Shown in pieces: positions 7,936 through 17,700 of a stretch of DNA of 38,272 bases. How positions within the stretch are numbered: the first letter of the stretch is position 1; every line of letters starts with the position of its first letter. The stretch is taken from NCBI GenBank assembly GCA_013043705.1, contig JABDNS010000116.1, positions 1 to 38,272 on the forward strand, in the 5' to 3' direction. The position numbers and the translations under genes are program-made. The DNA comes from Pseudomonadales bacterium. GTDB taxonomy: Bacteria; Pseudomonadota; Gammaproteobacteria; Pseudomonadales; UBA7434. The notes under the pieces are model-generated. The model made no database searches and was not told where the DNA came from. It was given only the letters and a program-made list of their open reading frames with translations.

Positions 7936-8625
7936 GTGAATGCGCCGGTCAAAGCCCGCGGGCCACTGCTGGCAATCCTGCAGCGAGACTTGCGCGTATA
8001 TAGTCGTGGTCGCTCGGCATGGCTGAACCCGCTGTTATTTGCTTTGCTGGGCATCACTTTGTTTACGCTGGGCCTGGGGCCCGATCGCGAGCGCGTTGCG
8101 GCGGATGCGGCTGCGGTGATCTGGGTGGTGGTGTTGCTGGGCATGATGATGTCGCTGGATGGCTTGTTCAAAGAGGATTACGTCGACGGCTCGCTGGAGC
8201 AATTGCTGTTAATGGCAGGGCCTGTTTATTTCGCAGTGTTTGGCAAAGTTTTTGCGCATTGGCTGGTTAGTGCTGTGCCGCTGGTACTGGCTTCGCCTTT
8301 GTTCGCATTAATGCTTGGCGTGCCACTTGAACACATTCCGCTGCTGGCGTTCAGCTTACTTATTGGCAGTGGCATCTTGAGTTTTCTCGGTGCGGTTGGC
8401 GCTGCGGTTACGGTAAGCCTGCAAAGCAGCGGCTTGTTAATTGCGTTGCTCATTTTGCCCCTGTATGTGCCGGTGATTATTTATGGCGCTTCACTGTTAC
8501 AGGCGGCGGTGGAAGGCTGGCCTTACCTGGCGCCGCTACTGATGCTGTGTGGCTTGCTGAGTGCGGTAATTGTTCTGGCGCCGTTGGCGATTGGCGTCGC
8601 GCTTAAAATTAGTCTGGATAGTTAG
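7936..8625 (+). CDS. ccmB: CcmB, membrane subunit of the haem-handling ABC transporter
   Basis: A 229-residue protein with six hydrophobic segments. It is the permease that pairs with CcmA in System I cytochrome c biogenesis. The N-terminal ILQRDLRVYSRGRSAWLNPL and the FKEDYVDGSLEQLLL loop are typical of CcmB (E. coli has RELRLAFR... and L..D..DG.LEQL). The conserved LPLYVPVIIYGA stretch near the fifth helix is present. The start is a GTG at 7936; an overlapping ATG four bases later is out of frame. Its stop codon is followed directly by the ccmC ATG, with no spacer. Confidence 0.95.
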   Translation: MNAPVKARGPLLAILQRDLRVYSRGRSAWLNPLLFALLGITLFTLGLGPDRERVAADAAAVIWVVVLLGMMMSLDGLFKEDYVDGSLEQLLLMAGPVYFAVFGKVFAHWLVSAVPLVLASPLFALMLGVPLEHIPLLAFSLLIGSGILSFLGAVGAAVTVSLQSSGLLIALLILPLYVPVIIYGASLLQAAVEGWPYLAPLLMLCGLLSAVIVLAPLAIGVALKISLDS

Positions 8626-9378
8626 ATGGCGAATTGGCAATGGTTTCATCGGCTGGGATCGCCTAAGTGGTTATTGGGAAAACTGGACCGCTGGACGCCG
8701 TGGTTATTGTTTGCGGGTTTGTTGCTATTTGGTGCCGCCAGCGTTTGGGGTTTGGCTTTTGTGCCACCAGACTATAAGCAGGGCAACAGCTTTAGAATTA
8801 TTTATATCCACGTACCGTTCGCGGTTGTCTCGCTCGCCGCGTATTACGCGATGGCAATAGCGGGTGCGGTGGGTTTGATTTGGCGCATGAAGGTGGCTGA
8901 TATGGCTATGCGTTCGATTGCGCCGGTTGGTGCAGCCTTTACCGCGCTGGCATTAGTCACCGGCGCAATTTGGGGCAAGCCCACCTGGGGCGCCTATTGG
9001 GTTTGGCAAGACGCGCGACTGACTTCCATGCTGGTACTGTTTTTTTTGTATATGGGTGTGCTCGCATTGTACGACGCTTACCGCGAGCGTAGTTCGGGTA
9101 GCCGTGCGGCCGCACTGGTGGCATTGGTGGGCACCGTGAATGTACCCATCATATACAAGTCGGTCGATTGGTGGTCCAGCCTGCATCAACCCGCGTCGAT
9201 CAAATTTACCGAGGCATCGACCATAGACGCGCAAATGTTGCAGCCGTTGTTGTTGGCCATTGTTGGCTGTTACCTTTTGTTTGCCGCGCTGGTCATTGCG
9301 CAGTTGCGCGTGCAAATAGTGCTTGGGGAAAATCGCAGCCAGTGGCTGGGCGACCACGCGGTTAATCGAACAGCTTGA
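8626..9378 (+). CDS. ccmC: CcmC, haem-handling membrane protein
   Basis: CcmC loads haem onto CcmE at the periplasmic face of the inner membrane. The 250-residue product has six membrane helices and the tryptophan-rich motif KPTWGAYWVWQDARLTSML, which belongs to the haem-handling protein family shared with CcmF. Two conserved histidines, in IYIHVPFA before the motif and in WWSSLHQP after it, are the expected haem ligands. The length is normal (E. coli 245). The ATG at 8626 abuts the ccmB stop. The gap to ccmD is about 50 bases, the largest inside this operon. Confidence 0.96.
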   Translation: MANWQWFHRLGSPKWLLGKLDRWTPWLLFAGLLLFGAASVWGLAFVPPDYKQGNSFRIIYIHVPFAVVSLAAYYAMAIAGAVGLIWRMKVADMAMRSIAPVGAAFTALALVTGAIWGKPTWGAYWVWQDARLTSMLVLFFLYMGVLALYDAYRERSSGSRAAALVALVGTVNVPIIYKSVDWWSSLHQPASIKFTEASTIDAQMLQPLLLAIVGCYLLFAALVIAQLRVQIVLGENRSQWLGDHAVNRTA

Positions 9379-9429
9379 TTGGTCGCACATCATTAATTGC
9401 AAAACATTGCTAGGGTAGTATCCAAGAAT

Positions 9430-9642
9430 ATGTATTTTGATTCACTAACAGCTTTGCTGAACATGGACGGACATGGTGCTTATGTCTGGGGCGCTTACGC
9501 TATTTCCATGTTTGTGATAGCAGTTTGCATTGTGCAGCCGCTGCTGCGCTATCGTGCCGAATTAAAACGCCTGGCCGCTAGCAGGCAGCCTGCACACCAG
9601 CTGCATCCAGGTGATCCCGATGGTTTGAGGGAGCGAAACTAA
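9430..9642 (+). CDS. ccmD: CcmD, small haem exporter accessory protein
   Basis: A 70-residue single-helix membrane protein. CcmD holds holo-CcmE in the CcmABCD complex so that haem can be released. LLNMDGHGAYVWGAYAISM is the typical CcmD signature (MGxHGxYVWxAY), followed by a helix and a charged cytoplasmic tail RYRAELKRLA. The ATG at 9430 gives the family length; the frame is open 11 codons upstream to a codon at 9397. The stop TAA overlaps the ccmE ATG (TAATG), suggesting translational coupling. Confidence 0.9.
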   Translation: MYFDSLTALLNMDGHGAYVWGAYAISMFVIAVCIVQPLLRYRAELKRLAASRQPAHQLHPGDPDGLRERN

Positions 9643-10094
9643 TGCACCCTGTCAGGCGCCAGCGTTTAATGATTGTGGTGATGATCGTGGTGGGCGCCAG
9701 CCTGGCGGCCGTATTGATTGGTATGGCTTTAAAGGAAAACCTGAATTTATTTTACGAACCGGTGCGCGTTGCAGCAGGCGAGGCGCCGCTGGGACGAAAG
9801 ATTCGCGTGGGCGGCATGGTGGTAAAAGATAGTGTCGTGCGAGACACTGAAACCTTACAAGTAAGTTTCGTGCTAACCGACTACAGCGCGAATGTGCTGG
9901 TTACCTACCAGGGCATTCTTCCCGACCTGTTTGCCGAAGAGGCTGGTGCAGTGACCACAGGCGTACTCGGTGAGGATGGTGTGTTTCGCGCCGAACAGGT
10001 CCTGGCCAAGCACGACGAAAAATACATGCCGCCCGAAGTTGCCAAAGCGATCGAAGGCAAGCACCCGCCGGATGGTGCGGCCGGGTCTTATTAA
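9642..10094 (+). CDS. ccmE: CcmE, periplasmic haem chaperone
   Basis: CcmE binds haem covalently through a histidine and carries it from CcmC to the CcmF/H ligase. The 150-residue product has an N-terminal membrane anchor (about residues 9-29), an OB-fold domain with RKIRVGGMVVKDSV, and the haem-binding motif LAKHDEKYMPPEV with His124 as the attachment residue and Tyr128 nearby. The start and stop codons overlap both neighbours by one base (TAATG on each side), so translation through ccmD-ccmE-ccmF is coupled. Confidence 0.97.
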   Translation: MHPVRRQRLMIVVMIVVGASLAAVLIGMALKENLNLFYEPVRVAAGEAPLGRKIRVGGMVVKDSVVRDTETLQVSFVLTDYSANVLVTYQGILPDLFAEEAGAVTTGVLGEDGVFRAEQVLAKHDEKYMPPEVAKAIEGKHPPDGAAGSY

Positions 10095-12136
10095 TGGCTA
10101 ATGCGGTAGCAGACGCGGCGCAATATGCGCTTGCGATTCCAGAGCTCGGCCACTTTGCATTGCTTTTATGTTTACCCATTGCAGCGCTGCTCGCGCTGCT
10201 ACCAGCGATTGGCGTGCGGCTGCAGCTAGGGCAGCTGATGGCTAGCGCAAAACAGCTTGCGCTGGGCTTGTGGATTTGCCTGGTGGTGGCGTTTGCCTGT
10301 TTAGCCTACGCTTTCGCGCAAGACGATTTTAGTCTCGCATTGGTTGCCCAGCACTCGAATACCGCCTTGCCTATGCGCTACAAGCTGAGTGCTGTATGGG
10401 GCAACCATGAAGGCTCGTTGCTGCTGTGGGGCTTGATCTTATCTTGCTGGACCTTGGCGGTTGCCTATTCACCGCAGCAGCTGCCGCTGGCAACCCGCGC
10501 GCGCGTGCTGGCGGTGCTCGGCGGCGTGGCGCTGGGCTTCCTGATGTTTATTATTTTCACCTCTAACCCCTTTACCCGCGACTTGTTGGGCCCACCGCTG
10601 GAGGGGCGCGACCTCAACCCGCTACTCCAGGACATCGGCTTAATATTGCATCCGCCAATGCTTTACATTGGCTATGTTGGCTTTGCGGTTGCGTTTGCGT
10701 TCGCGATTGCCGCCTTGCTGGAAGGTCGGCTAGACGCACAGTGGGCGCGCTGGACCCGCCCGTGGACGGCAATAGCGTGGGCGTTCCTCACCGTTGGCAT
10801 CGCGCTGGGTAGTTGGTGGGCCTACTACGAACTCGGTTGGGGCGGCTGGTGGTTCTGGGATCCGGTTGAAAACGCATCGTTGATGCCATGGCTAGCAGGC
10901 ACCGCTTTATTACATTCGCTTATCGCCACCGAGCGCCAGGGTGTGTTTCGCAGTTGGACGGTGCTACTCGCCATTCTTGCTTTTTCACTTAGCTTACTCG
11001 GCACCTTCCTTGTCCGTTCAGGCATCCTGGTATCGGTGCACGCGTTCGCGGCTGACCCGGCGCGCGGTATGTTTATTCTTGCCTTTCTTGGCGTGGTAAC
11101 CGGTGGCTCGCTGCTGCTGTATGCGCTGCGCGCACCGGCACTTTCAAGCCCAAACCGGATTGCTTTTTTGTCGCGGGAAACCTGGCTGTTAATAAACAAC
11201 TGCATCCTTGCGCTGTCGCTTGCGGTGGTGCTGTTGGGCACGTTGTTTCCGCTGTTGATGAATGCATTGCAATTGGGCAGCTACTCGGTGGGGCCGCCGT
11301 ACTTCAACGCCTTGTTTACACCTTTAATGGTGCTGCTGCTGGTTTTTATGGGCATCGCGCCGTGGCTTAATTGGAAGCACAATCGCATTGCACCGATGAT
11401 TCTGCGGCGTTGGTTTATTGTTGCGTTGTGCAGCGCGCTCGTGGGGCTGGCCTGTGCTGGATGGATGAGCGCGCGCTACCAGCAGGCGTTTTCTGTGCCG
11501 GCCGCTATCGGCCTTGCGTTGGCAAGCTGGCTAGCTTTGATGAGCCTGGCCGATCTTGGCCGTCGCCTTGCACGTCGCGGTCACGGCCTGCAGGGCCTAC
11601 GTGAACTTGCACATAATTACTGGGCAATGCTGGTTGCGCATTTGGGTATAGCGGTGTGCGCGGTGGGCATTGTGCTCACCTCCGTTTACAGCCAACAGCA
11701 GGAACTGGCCATGTCGCCCGGACAAATTGCCTCGGTAGCCGGTTATGATTTTCGCCTGCAACAACTGCGCGCAGAGCGCGGGCCGAATTACAGCGCCACG
11801 CTCGGCGACTTCACGATTGCCAGAAACGGCGTATCGCGGCAGCAGCTTACGGCCGAGAAGCGCGTTTATCATGCGGGCAAAAATGTAATGACCGAGGCTG
11901 GTATTGTTGCCGGGCTTTGGCGAGACCTTTACGTGTCGCTGGGTGAGCCGCTTGATGACGATCGCAATCAGCAGCGTTGGGCGGTGCGTATCTATGTAAA
12001 ACCTTTTATTCGCTGGATTTGGCTGGGCGCGTTGATGATGGCTACGGGCGGGTTGATTAGCGCATTCGACAAGCGCGGCAGGACGCGTGGAGTTGTGTCC
12101 GCCACTGACTACGCCGGATCGGGTCAGGCGACGTGA
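10094..12136 (+). CDS. ccmF: CcmF, cytochrome c haem lyase subunit
   Basis: CcmF is the large membrane part of the ligase that joins haem to the CXXCH motif of apocytochrome c. The 680-residue protein (E. coli 647) has many membrane helices. It shows the tryptophan-rich signature WGGWWFWDPVENASLMPWL at about residues 249-267 and histidine-bearing conserved stretches such as VWGNHEGSLLLW and LILHPPMLYIGYVGF. A long periplasmic segment lies near the C-terminus before the last helix. The GTG of ccmG overlaps its stop codon by four bases. Confidence 0.97.
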   Translation: MANAVADAAQYALAIPELGHFALLLCLPIAALLALLPAIGVRLQLGQLMASAKQLALGLWICLVVAFACLAYAFAQDDFSLALVAQHSNTALPMRYKLSAVWGNHEGSLLLWGLILSCWTLAVAYSPQQLPLATRARVLAVLGGVALGFLMFIIFTSNPFTRDLLGPPLEGRDLNPLLQDIGLILHPPMLYIGYVGFAVAFAFAIAALLEGRLDAQWARWTRPWTAIAWAFLTVGIALGSWWAYYELGWGGWWFWDPVENASLMPWLAGTALLHSLIATERQGVFRSWTVLLAILAFSLSLLGTFLVRSGILVSVHAFAADPARGMFILAFLGVVTGGSLLLYALRAPALSSPNRIAFLSRETWLLINNCILALSLAVVLLGTLFPLLMNALQLGSYSVGPPYFNALFTPLMVLLLVFMGIAPWLNWKHNRIAPMILRRWFIVALCSALVGLACAGWMSARYQQAFSVPAAIGLALASWLALMSLADLGRRLARRGHGLQGLRELAHNYWAMLVAHLGIAVCAVGIVLTSVYSQQQELAMSPGQIASVAGYDFRLQQLRAERGPNYSATLGDFTIARNGVSRQQLTAEKRVYHAGKNVMTEAGIVAGLWRDLYVSLGEPLDDDRNQQRWAVRIYVKPFIRWIWLGALMMATGGLISAFDKRGRTRGVVSATDYAGSGQAT

Positions 12137-12702
12137 ACGCGCGTTTGAAATTGTTTCTGCCTTTACTGGTTTTCCTGTTAATGGCCGCTGTGTTTTTGGT
12201 GCTGGAAAAGCGCATGGGTGATGGCTCTTACAATCCATCCGATTTGCCTTCAGCACTACTGGATAAACCGTTACCCGAGTTTCAGTTAAGCCGCCTTGAA
12301 AACGCGCAAAGTCCTGTGCGCAAAGCCGATTTGCTGGGCGAGCCCGCTTTGCTGAACGTTTGGGCAACGTGGTGTATTGCCTGTCGCGCCGAGCATCCCT
12401 ACCTGAACCAATTGGCCGCTCAGGGTATAAAAATTTTTGGCGTGAACTACAAAGACCAGCGCCAGGATGCACTGGCCTGGCTCGACCGCCTGGGTAACCC
12501 CTATCGTTTTTCGATATTCGATGTAGACGGCAGGCTCGGGCTCGATTTAGGCGTTTACGGTGCGCCAGAGACCTTTGTGATAGACGCTGACGGTGTGGTC
12601 AGGTACCGGCACGTGGGGGTAATGAGTGAGCGTGTGTGGCAGCAAAAAATTGCCCCGTTGGGACTTTGGCCGAAGCTCGCGGGTAGAAAAAACGATGTAT
12701 AA
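12133..12702 (+). CDS. ccmG: CcmG (DsbE), periplasmic thiol-disulfide protein
   Basis: CcmG keeps the cysteines of apocytochrome c, or of CcmH, reduced so that haem can be attached. The 189-residue protein has an N-terminal membrane anchor (residues 7-23), the active site WCIAC with Cys81 and Cys84, followed by RAEHPYL, and the family-specific stretch GVYGAPETFVIDADGVVRYRHVG, whose GAPETF is the CcmG substrate groove. The length is normal (E. coli 185). It starts with GTG within the ccmF stop, and its last codons overlap the ccmH start. Confidence 0.95.
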   Translation: MNARLKLFLPLLVFLLMAAVFLVLEKRMGDGSYNPSDLPSALLDKPLPEFQLSRLENAQSPVRKADLLGEPALLNVWATWCIACRAEHPYLNQLAAQGIKIFGVNYKDQRQDALAWLDRLGNPYRFSIFDVDGRLGLDLGVYGAPETFVIDADGVVRYRHVGVMSERVWQQKIAPLGLWPKLAGRKNDV

Positions 12703-13312
12703 ATCCAAGTACCCTTCAACGGCCTGCACATTTTTACTTCGGTTTTTTTTACCCCACGTACTTTTGCCCCGCGTACTTTTGCATAAGTTGCTTTTATTCG
12801 CCGCGTTGATGTTTGCTGGCTTGTCGTTGTACACACCGTTTGCATTAGCGGTAGAAACCGGCACAACGCCGGCGGCGCTAACCGCACAAACAGCACAGGC
12901 AAATGAAAGCGCAGCCTCGGCGCAAACCTTGCGCCGCTTTGCTGCGCCGGTACTTGAAAAGCGTTACTACGCACTGCTCGACGAATTGCGTTGCCCTAAA
13001 TGCCAGAACCAGAACCTGGCCGATTCGGATGCGCCGATTGCCGCGGATTTGCGCGATGAATTGTTTCGCCTGCTGCATGAAAATTACAACGATGGCCAAA
13101 TCAAGGAATACATGGTGGCCCGCTTTGGCAGCTTCGTGCTTTATTCGCCACCGGCAAGCGGCTACACCGCAGTGCTATGGGTGTTGCCTGGCTTGCTTTT
13201 TATTGGCGCGGCAGTGTTGATTTGGCGCGTAACCGGTAGCCACGGGCAGCGCAGCCTAAATAGCCAAGCCAGCCACCGCGAGCATAAACCAGCTGGTTCG
13301 CGCGATGCTTGA
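12695..13312 (+). CDS. ccmH: CcmH, cytochrome c maturation thiol protein
   Basis: CcmH (Ccl2/NrfF family) is the thiol-reducing part of the haem ligase. The signature LRCPKCQNQNLADSDAPIA gives the redox pair Cys-Pro-Lys-Cys; the amphipathic helices after it and one C-terminal membrane helix are as expected. The 205-residue reading starts at the ATG at 12695, which overlaps ccmG by eight bases. The N-terminus is longer and more hydrophobic than usual. It contains a 15-base tandem duplication in its signal region (see the repeat entry), so the true signal sequence may start at a later codon. The C-terminus lacks the TPR domain of the longer E. coli CcmH; that part is supplied by ccmI. Confidence 0.93.
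   Translation: MYKSKYPSTACTFLLRFFLPHVLLPRVLLHKLLLFAALMFAGLSLYTPFALAVETGTTPAALTAQTAQANESAASAQTLRRFAAPVLEKRYYALLDELRCPKCQNQNLADSDAPIAADLRDELFRLLHENYNDGQIKEYMVARFGSFVLYSPPASGYTAVLWVLPGLLFIGAAVLIWRVTGSHGQRSLNSQASHREHKPAGSRDA
12753..12782. repeat. 15-base tandem duplication in the ccmH signal region
   Basis: CCCACGTACTTTTGC (12753-12767) is followed at once by CCCGCGTACTTTTGC (12768-12782), one mismatch in 15. The repeat adds five hydrophobic/basic residues to the ccmH N-terminus and keeps the frame. A weaker third copy may follow (ATAAGTTGCTTTTAT). Confidence 0.8.
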
Positions 13313-14411
13313 ACTACTTGCAAATGCCAAGCTGTTTTTTGTTGGCGCCACTTTATTGGCCTTGCTTTGCAGCGCGTTGCTGCTTAAAGGTTTCGTACCT
13401 GGTACTGCCTCGCGCATGGAAAAGACCTTGCTTTGCATGTCGGCGCTGATTATTCCAGGCCTTGCGTTTATGTTTTATTTACCCGCTGGCGGTGCATTCG
13501 GTGCGCTGGACCAGCACGCAGTACTCGGAAAACTGAATGCGCTACAGCAGGCACCGGGTGACGCAGAACGGCGCGAGGCATTTGCAACGCTGCTGCACTC
13601 GCTCGAACAACAAACCGATTCACTCGCGCCAGATCCTGCTTTGCTTGAACTACAGGCCGGCGTGCTGGCCAGCTCGGGCCGCTACGATGCGGCACTGGAT
13701 AGTTATAAGATTTTACTCAACAAGCGTCCCGATGATGCCGCATTGCTGGCAGTGATAGCCGAAACCGAATACCTGCGCGGCATGGCCAGCGATACCGAGG
13801 CCGGCGCCAGCCCGAAATTTGCCAACGCGGCTGTGCCCTGGCTGGAGCGCGCACTGGCGCAGGACCCGATGCAACCGCGTGCGCTCGGCCTGGCCGGTAT
13901 TCGAGCCTACTCGGAGGGCCGCTGGCAGGCGGCGCTCGACGCCTGGCGGCGCGCAGCGGCGGTTTATCCGGTGGGTAGTTCCGAGCGTCGCGTGGTGGAG
14001 CAGGGTATCGCAGCAGCCCGGCAGAAACTTGGGCAAAGCGCGGAGCCCGGGGCGGTGCTTAGTTTGTCGTTGCAAATCGGCGAGCAGGTCGACACAGAGG
14101 CACTAGCGGCGAACACGCCGGTGTTCGTGTTCGCCAGAAAGGTAAATGCAGGCGGTCCGCCGCTGGCTGCGAAGCGCCTGGTGCTTGCTGATTTACCCAA
14201 ATCACTGTTGTTAACCGAGCACGATGTAATGGCGCGTCAGGGCCTGGAGCCGGGCATGCAGGTGGAAGTGGTAGCCAGGTTGTCGCTTTCGGGCCAGCCT
14301 GTGGCCAGCGCGGGCGACTTTGAAAGTGCCGCGCAGCAGCTAACCGTGGCCGCCAGCAAGGCCGAGGCAGCGCAGCTGACGCTGCTTATCGATCGCCAGG
14401 TACCGGAATAA
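13305..14411 (+). CDS. ccmI: CcmI, TPR chaperone for apocytochrome c
   Basis: CcmI holds apocytochrome c and hands it to the CcmF/H ligase. The 368-residue protein has two N-terminal membrane helices (about residues 9-29 and 41-60) and a periplasmic TPR region with repeats such as LQAGVLASSGRYDAALDSYK and GIRAYSEGRWQAALDAWRRA. The C-terminal domain begins around LSLSLQIGEQV and contains TPVFVFARKVNAGGPPLAAK, the pattern expected of the apocytochrome-binding part (related to NrfG/CycH). It overlaps the end of ccmH by eight bases and is the last gene of the ccm operon. Confidence 0.92.
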   Translation: MLELLANAKLFFVGATLLALLCSALLLKGFVPGTASRMEKTLLCMSALIIPGLAFMFYLPAGGAFGALDQHAVLGKLNALQQAPGDAERREAFATLLHSLEQQTDSLAPDPALLELQAGVLASSGRYDAALDSYKILLNKRPDDAALLAVIAETEYLRGMASDTEAGASPKFANAAVPWLERALAQDPMQPRALGLAGIRAYSEGRWQAALDAWRRAAAVYPVGSSERRVVEQGIAAARQKLGQSAEPGAVLSLSLQIGEQVDTEALAANTPVFVFARKVNAGGPPLAAKRLVLADLPKSLLLTEHDVMARQGLEPGMQVEVVARLSLSGQPVASAGDFESAAQQLTVAASKAEAAQLTLLIDRQVPE

Positions 14412-14701
14412 TAAAGGTGCCGGAAGTAGCGTTTTCTGCCGTTGCAACGCTGGGCCAATCTTCAGCGCCCAGCCTGTGGATAAACTGCGGGCAACTTTTG
14501 CATTAATCCACAACCTGTAGCGCAAGAGTGCGCTTATTACCACAATATGTAGTTTTAGCATTGTCATTATTTGCCCATCAGGGCATCATTAGCGCGCGCT
14601 GGAATCAGTCAGAAACTGAGCAAATAAGCCGGTTTCTATCCAGCCAAGCTAGGCCACCAGCGCCAGGCCACTTACGCCAGACCACTGCCGAAACAGAGAC
14701 G
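14412..14701. other. Non-coding stretch between ccmI and smc
   Basis: No supported gene lies here. It holds a seven-base hairpin GCTGGGC / GCCCAGC (14449-14455 and 14467-14473) that could mark the 3' end of the ccm transcript, although no T-run follows. It also holds the DnaA-box-like dyad listed separately, and a small TGCCC-ATCA-GGGCA hairpin near 14572-14585. The smc frame is open upstream to 14528, but that part does not resemble SMC. Confidence 0.6.
14475..14512. promoter_or_regulatory. Inverted pair of DnaA-box-like sequences upstream of smc
   Basis: TGTGGATAA at 14475-14483 is the exact complement of the consensus DnaA box TTATCCACA. TAATCCACA at 14504-14512 has one difference and the opposite orientation. 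The two share the perfect inverted core TGTGGAT / ATCCACA with 24 bases between the cores. They lie about 190-230 bases before the smc start. DnaA binding is inference. Confidence 0.45.
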
Positions 14702-17700
14702 ATGCGCCTAAAAAATATCAAGCTCGCTGGCTTTAAATCATTTGTCGATCCCACCAACGTCCAGTTCAACCGCAATATGGTGGCGGTTGTCGGGCCGAAT
14801 GGTTGCGGTAAATCCAACATTATTGACGCGGTGCGCTGGGTGATGGGCGAATCGTCTGCCAAGAACCTGCGCGGCGAATCCATGGCCGACGTCATCTTCA
14901 ACGGCTCCACCGGGCGCAAGCCAGTGGGCCAGGCGTCTATCGAGTTGGTGTTCGATAACAGCGCCGGCACGTTGCAGGGCGAATACGGCGGCTTCAGCGA
15001 AATTTCTATCAAGCGCAAAGTGGTGCGCGACGGTCAATCGCAGTACTTCCTGAACGGTGCCAAGTGCCGCCGCCGGGATATCACCGACATTTTCCTTGGC
15101 ACAGGGCTTGGCCCGCGCAGTTACGCGATTATCGAACAGGGTATGATTTCCAGGCTGATCGAGTCCAAGCCTGAAGAGCTGCGCGTGTTTATTGAAGAAG
15201 CCGCTGGCATTTCAAAATACAAGGATCGTCGCCGCGAAACGGAAACCAGGATTCGCCACACCCGCGAAAACCTCGAGCGCTTAACCGACTTGCGCGACGA
15301 GTTAGAGCGCCAGCTGCAAAAGCTCAAGCGGCAAGCTTCAGCGGCCGAAAAATATAAAACCTTCAAAGCCGAAGAGCGCGAGCTGCGCGCGCAAACGCTT
15401 AGCCTGCAATGGCAGTCGTTGCGCGACCGCTCAAGCGGCCAGCGCGAGCGCATTTCTACGCTGGAAATTAGTGTTGAGGAATCGGTTGCAGAGCAGCGAG
15501 GCATCGATGCCCGGGTTGAAGCATTGCGTGAAGAGCAGGTTGAAAAAACCGAAGCCTTTAACAAGGTACAGGGCAGCTACTACGGCGTAGGCGCGGAAAT
15601 TGCCAGGCTGGAACAGTCGATTGAACATTGCGAGCAGCGTGCCAAACAGCTGGCCGAAGACATCGCCGAGACCGAACGCAACACCGCTGAAAGCCGGCAG
15701 CACTTGGAAGACGACCGTAAAAAGCTTGCCCAGTGGCGCGAGGAGCTCGAGGTTATCGAGCCCGAACACGAGCAACTTGCGGCTTCGGAATCGAAGTCCA
15801 GCGAAGCGCTCAGTAGCGCCGAACAAAATATGCAGGACTGGCAACAGTGCTGGGACGACTTTAACGAGCGTGCTGCCGAGCCGCAAAAAAATGCCGAAAT
15901 CCAGCGCACTCGCATCGACCAGATAGAGGAGTCGCTGACCGGGCTGGCCAGCCGCATGGAGCGCCTTTCGAATGAGCGCGTTGAGCTCGAATCTGTCGAC
16001 AACGCCGCGGCGTTGTCAGTGCTGGCTGCTACTGTTGCGCAATCCAGTGCGTCAATAGCGAGCAAACAGCAAGCGCTTGAACAAGGTAGCAGTGCTTTGC
16101 GTGAGGCGCGCGAGCAACAACGCCGCTGCGGCGATGAGCTTGACAGTGAACGTGGGCAACTGCAGCAGCTACGCGGTAAATTGGCCTCGCTGGATGCACT
16201 CCAGGAAGCGGCCAGGGAATCCGAGGGCGGCGCCAGGCGCTGGCTTGCACAGAACCATTTAGACAGCGCGCCCAGGCTGTTACAGCAATTGCGTGTCGAT
16301 AGCGGTTGGGAAACGGCTGTTGAGACGGTACTCGGTGCAAGCTTGCAAGCGGTGACGGTCGATTCTATCGACCGGCTCAGCGACAGGCTCGGCTCGCTGG
16401 GTGACGCCAATGTCGACTTTGTCGAAACCGCACAAAACGCCCCGCCGGCTAACAATCCAGCCGTTGGCCTGCCTGCGCTGAGCGAGAAAGTTAGCGGCGC
16501 GGTACCCGCGCAATTGACCAGTATTTTTGTGGCTAGCGATCTGCAGCAAGCGCTGCAAGCCAGGTCGCGATTGGCGGCTGGGGAATCGGTGGTTACGCGC
16601 GAAGGCATTTGGCTTGGCAGTAACTGGTTGCGCGTTTATAAATCCCGCGACGCAGCCAGCGGCGCGCTGGCGCGCGAGCAGGAAATTGCCAGCTTGCGCG
16701 AGCAGGTAGTGGCCGGCGAAGCGCGTATCGAGGCAGCGCAGCAACGCCGCGAGCAGGCCGAGGCCAAAGTTGCTGGTGCGGAGCAGGCCAAAGATCGCCT
16801 GTTGCAGGAAAAGTCACAGCTTGAAGCAGAGCTTGGCCGCGCACGAGCCGAACACAGCGCGCTGCAGTCCACCATTGAGCAGGTAGCAGTGCGGCTTAAG
16901 CGCAGCGCTGAAGAGTTCAGCCTGGCCGAGAGCAACCAACAGCAGCAACGCGCAGCATTGACTAACGCGCGCGAGCAGCTCGATACCGCGATTGAGGCGA
17001 TGCAGCAGGTTGAAGAGCAGCGCGAATCCTTGTTGCTGGAGCGCGACAAAGTACGCGATGCGCTGAGCGTTAGCCGCGAATCTGCGCGCACCGACCGCGA
17101 CGCGCTGCAGGCTGTGGCGGTTCGCGCCGAAGGTTTAAAAGCGCAGGTTGAATCGGTGGCCAGCAGTGTGGCGCGCCTCGACAAGCAGGTAGAGCAGCTC
17201 ACCGCAAGGCAAGCCAGTTTGCGCGAGACACAAAAAGAAAACGATGCGCCGGTGCAAGGTTATCGTGATACTTTGGCCAGCCAGCTACAGGCGCGGATGT
17301 TGGTAGAAACCGAGCTGGCCACCGCGCGCAAAGCGGTTGAGGGCGTCGACCACGCAATGCGCGAGGCCGACCAGCAGCGCCACAAAATTGAAGAGCAGCT
17401 CACGCAAACGCGTAGCCAGCTTGAAAAAGCGCGCATTGAAAGCCAGGAAATGGAAGTGCGCAGCAAAACTATTGTTGAGCAGCTGCAAGAGAGCGGCTTC
17501 GAGCTCGAGCAAGTACTCGCCGCAATGCCGGCGGAAGCAGAACTTTCCAGCTGGCAAGAGCGCTTGGCCGAGGTCGAACAGCGCATTGAAAGGCTTGGCG
17601 CAATTAACCTCGCGGCTATTGAAGAGTTTCAAACAGAGTCCGAGCGCAAGCGACACCTGGACGCACAGAATGACGAGCTTGAAACTGCGCTGGCAACGCT

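Noticed and set aside
11597-12472. 291-codon minus-strand open frame
   Set aside because: It is antisense to the end of ccmF and start of ccmG, both of which are certain; no recognisable motif.
15580-16608. 342-codon minus-strand open frame
   Set aside because: It lies wholly inside smc on the opposite strand, is Ser/Cys/Arg-rich with no domain, and is a mirror of the coiled-coil and hinge codons.
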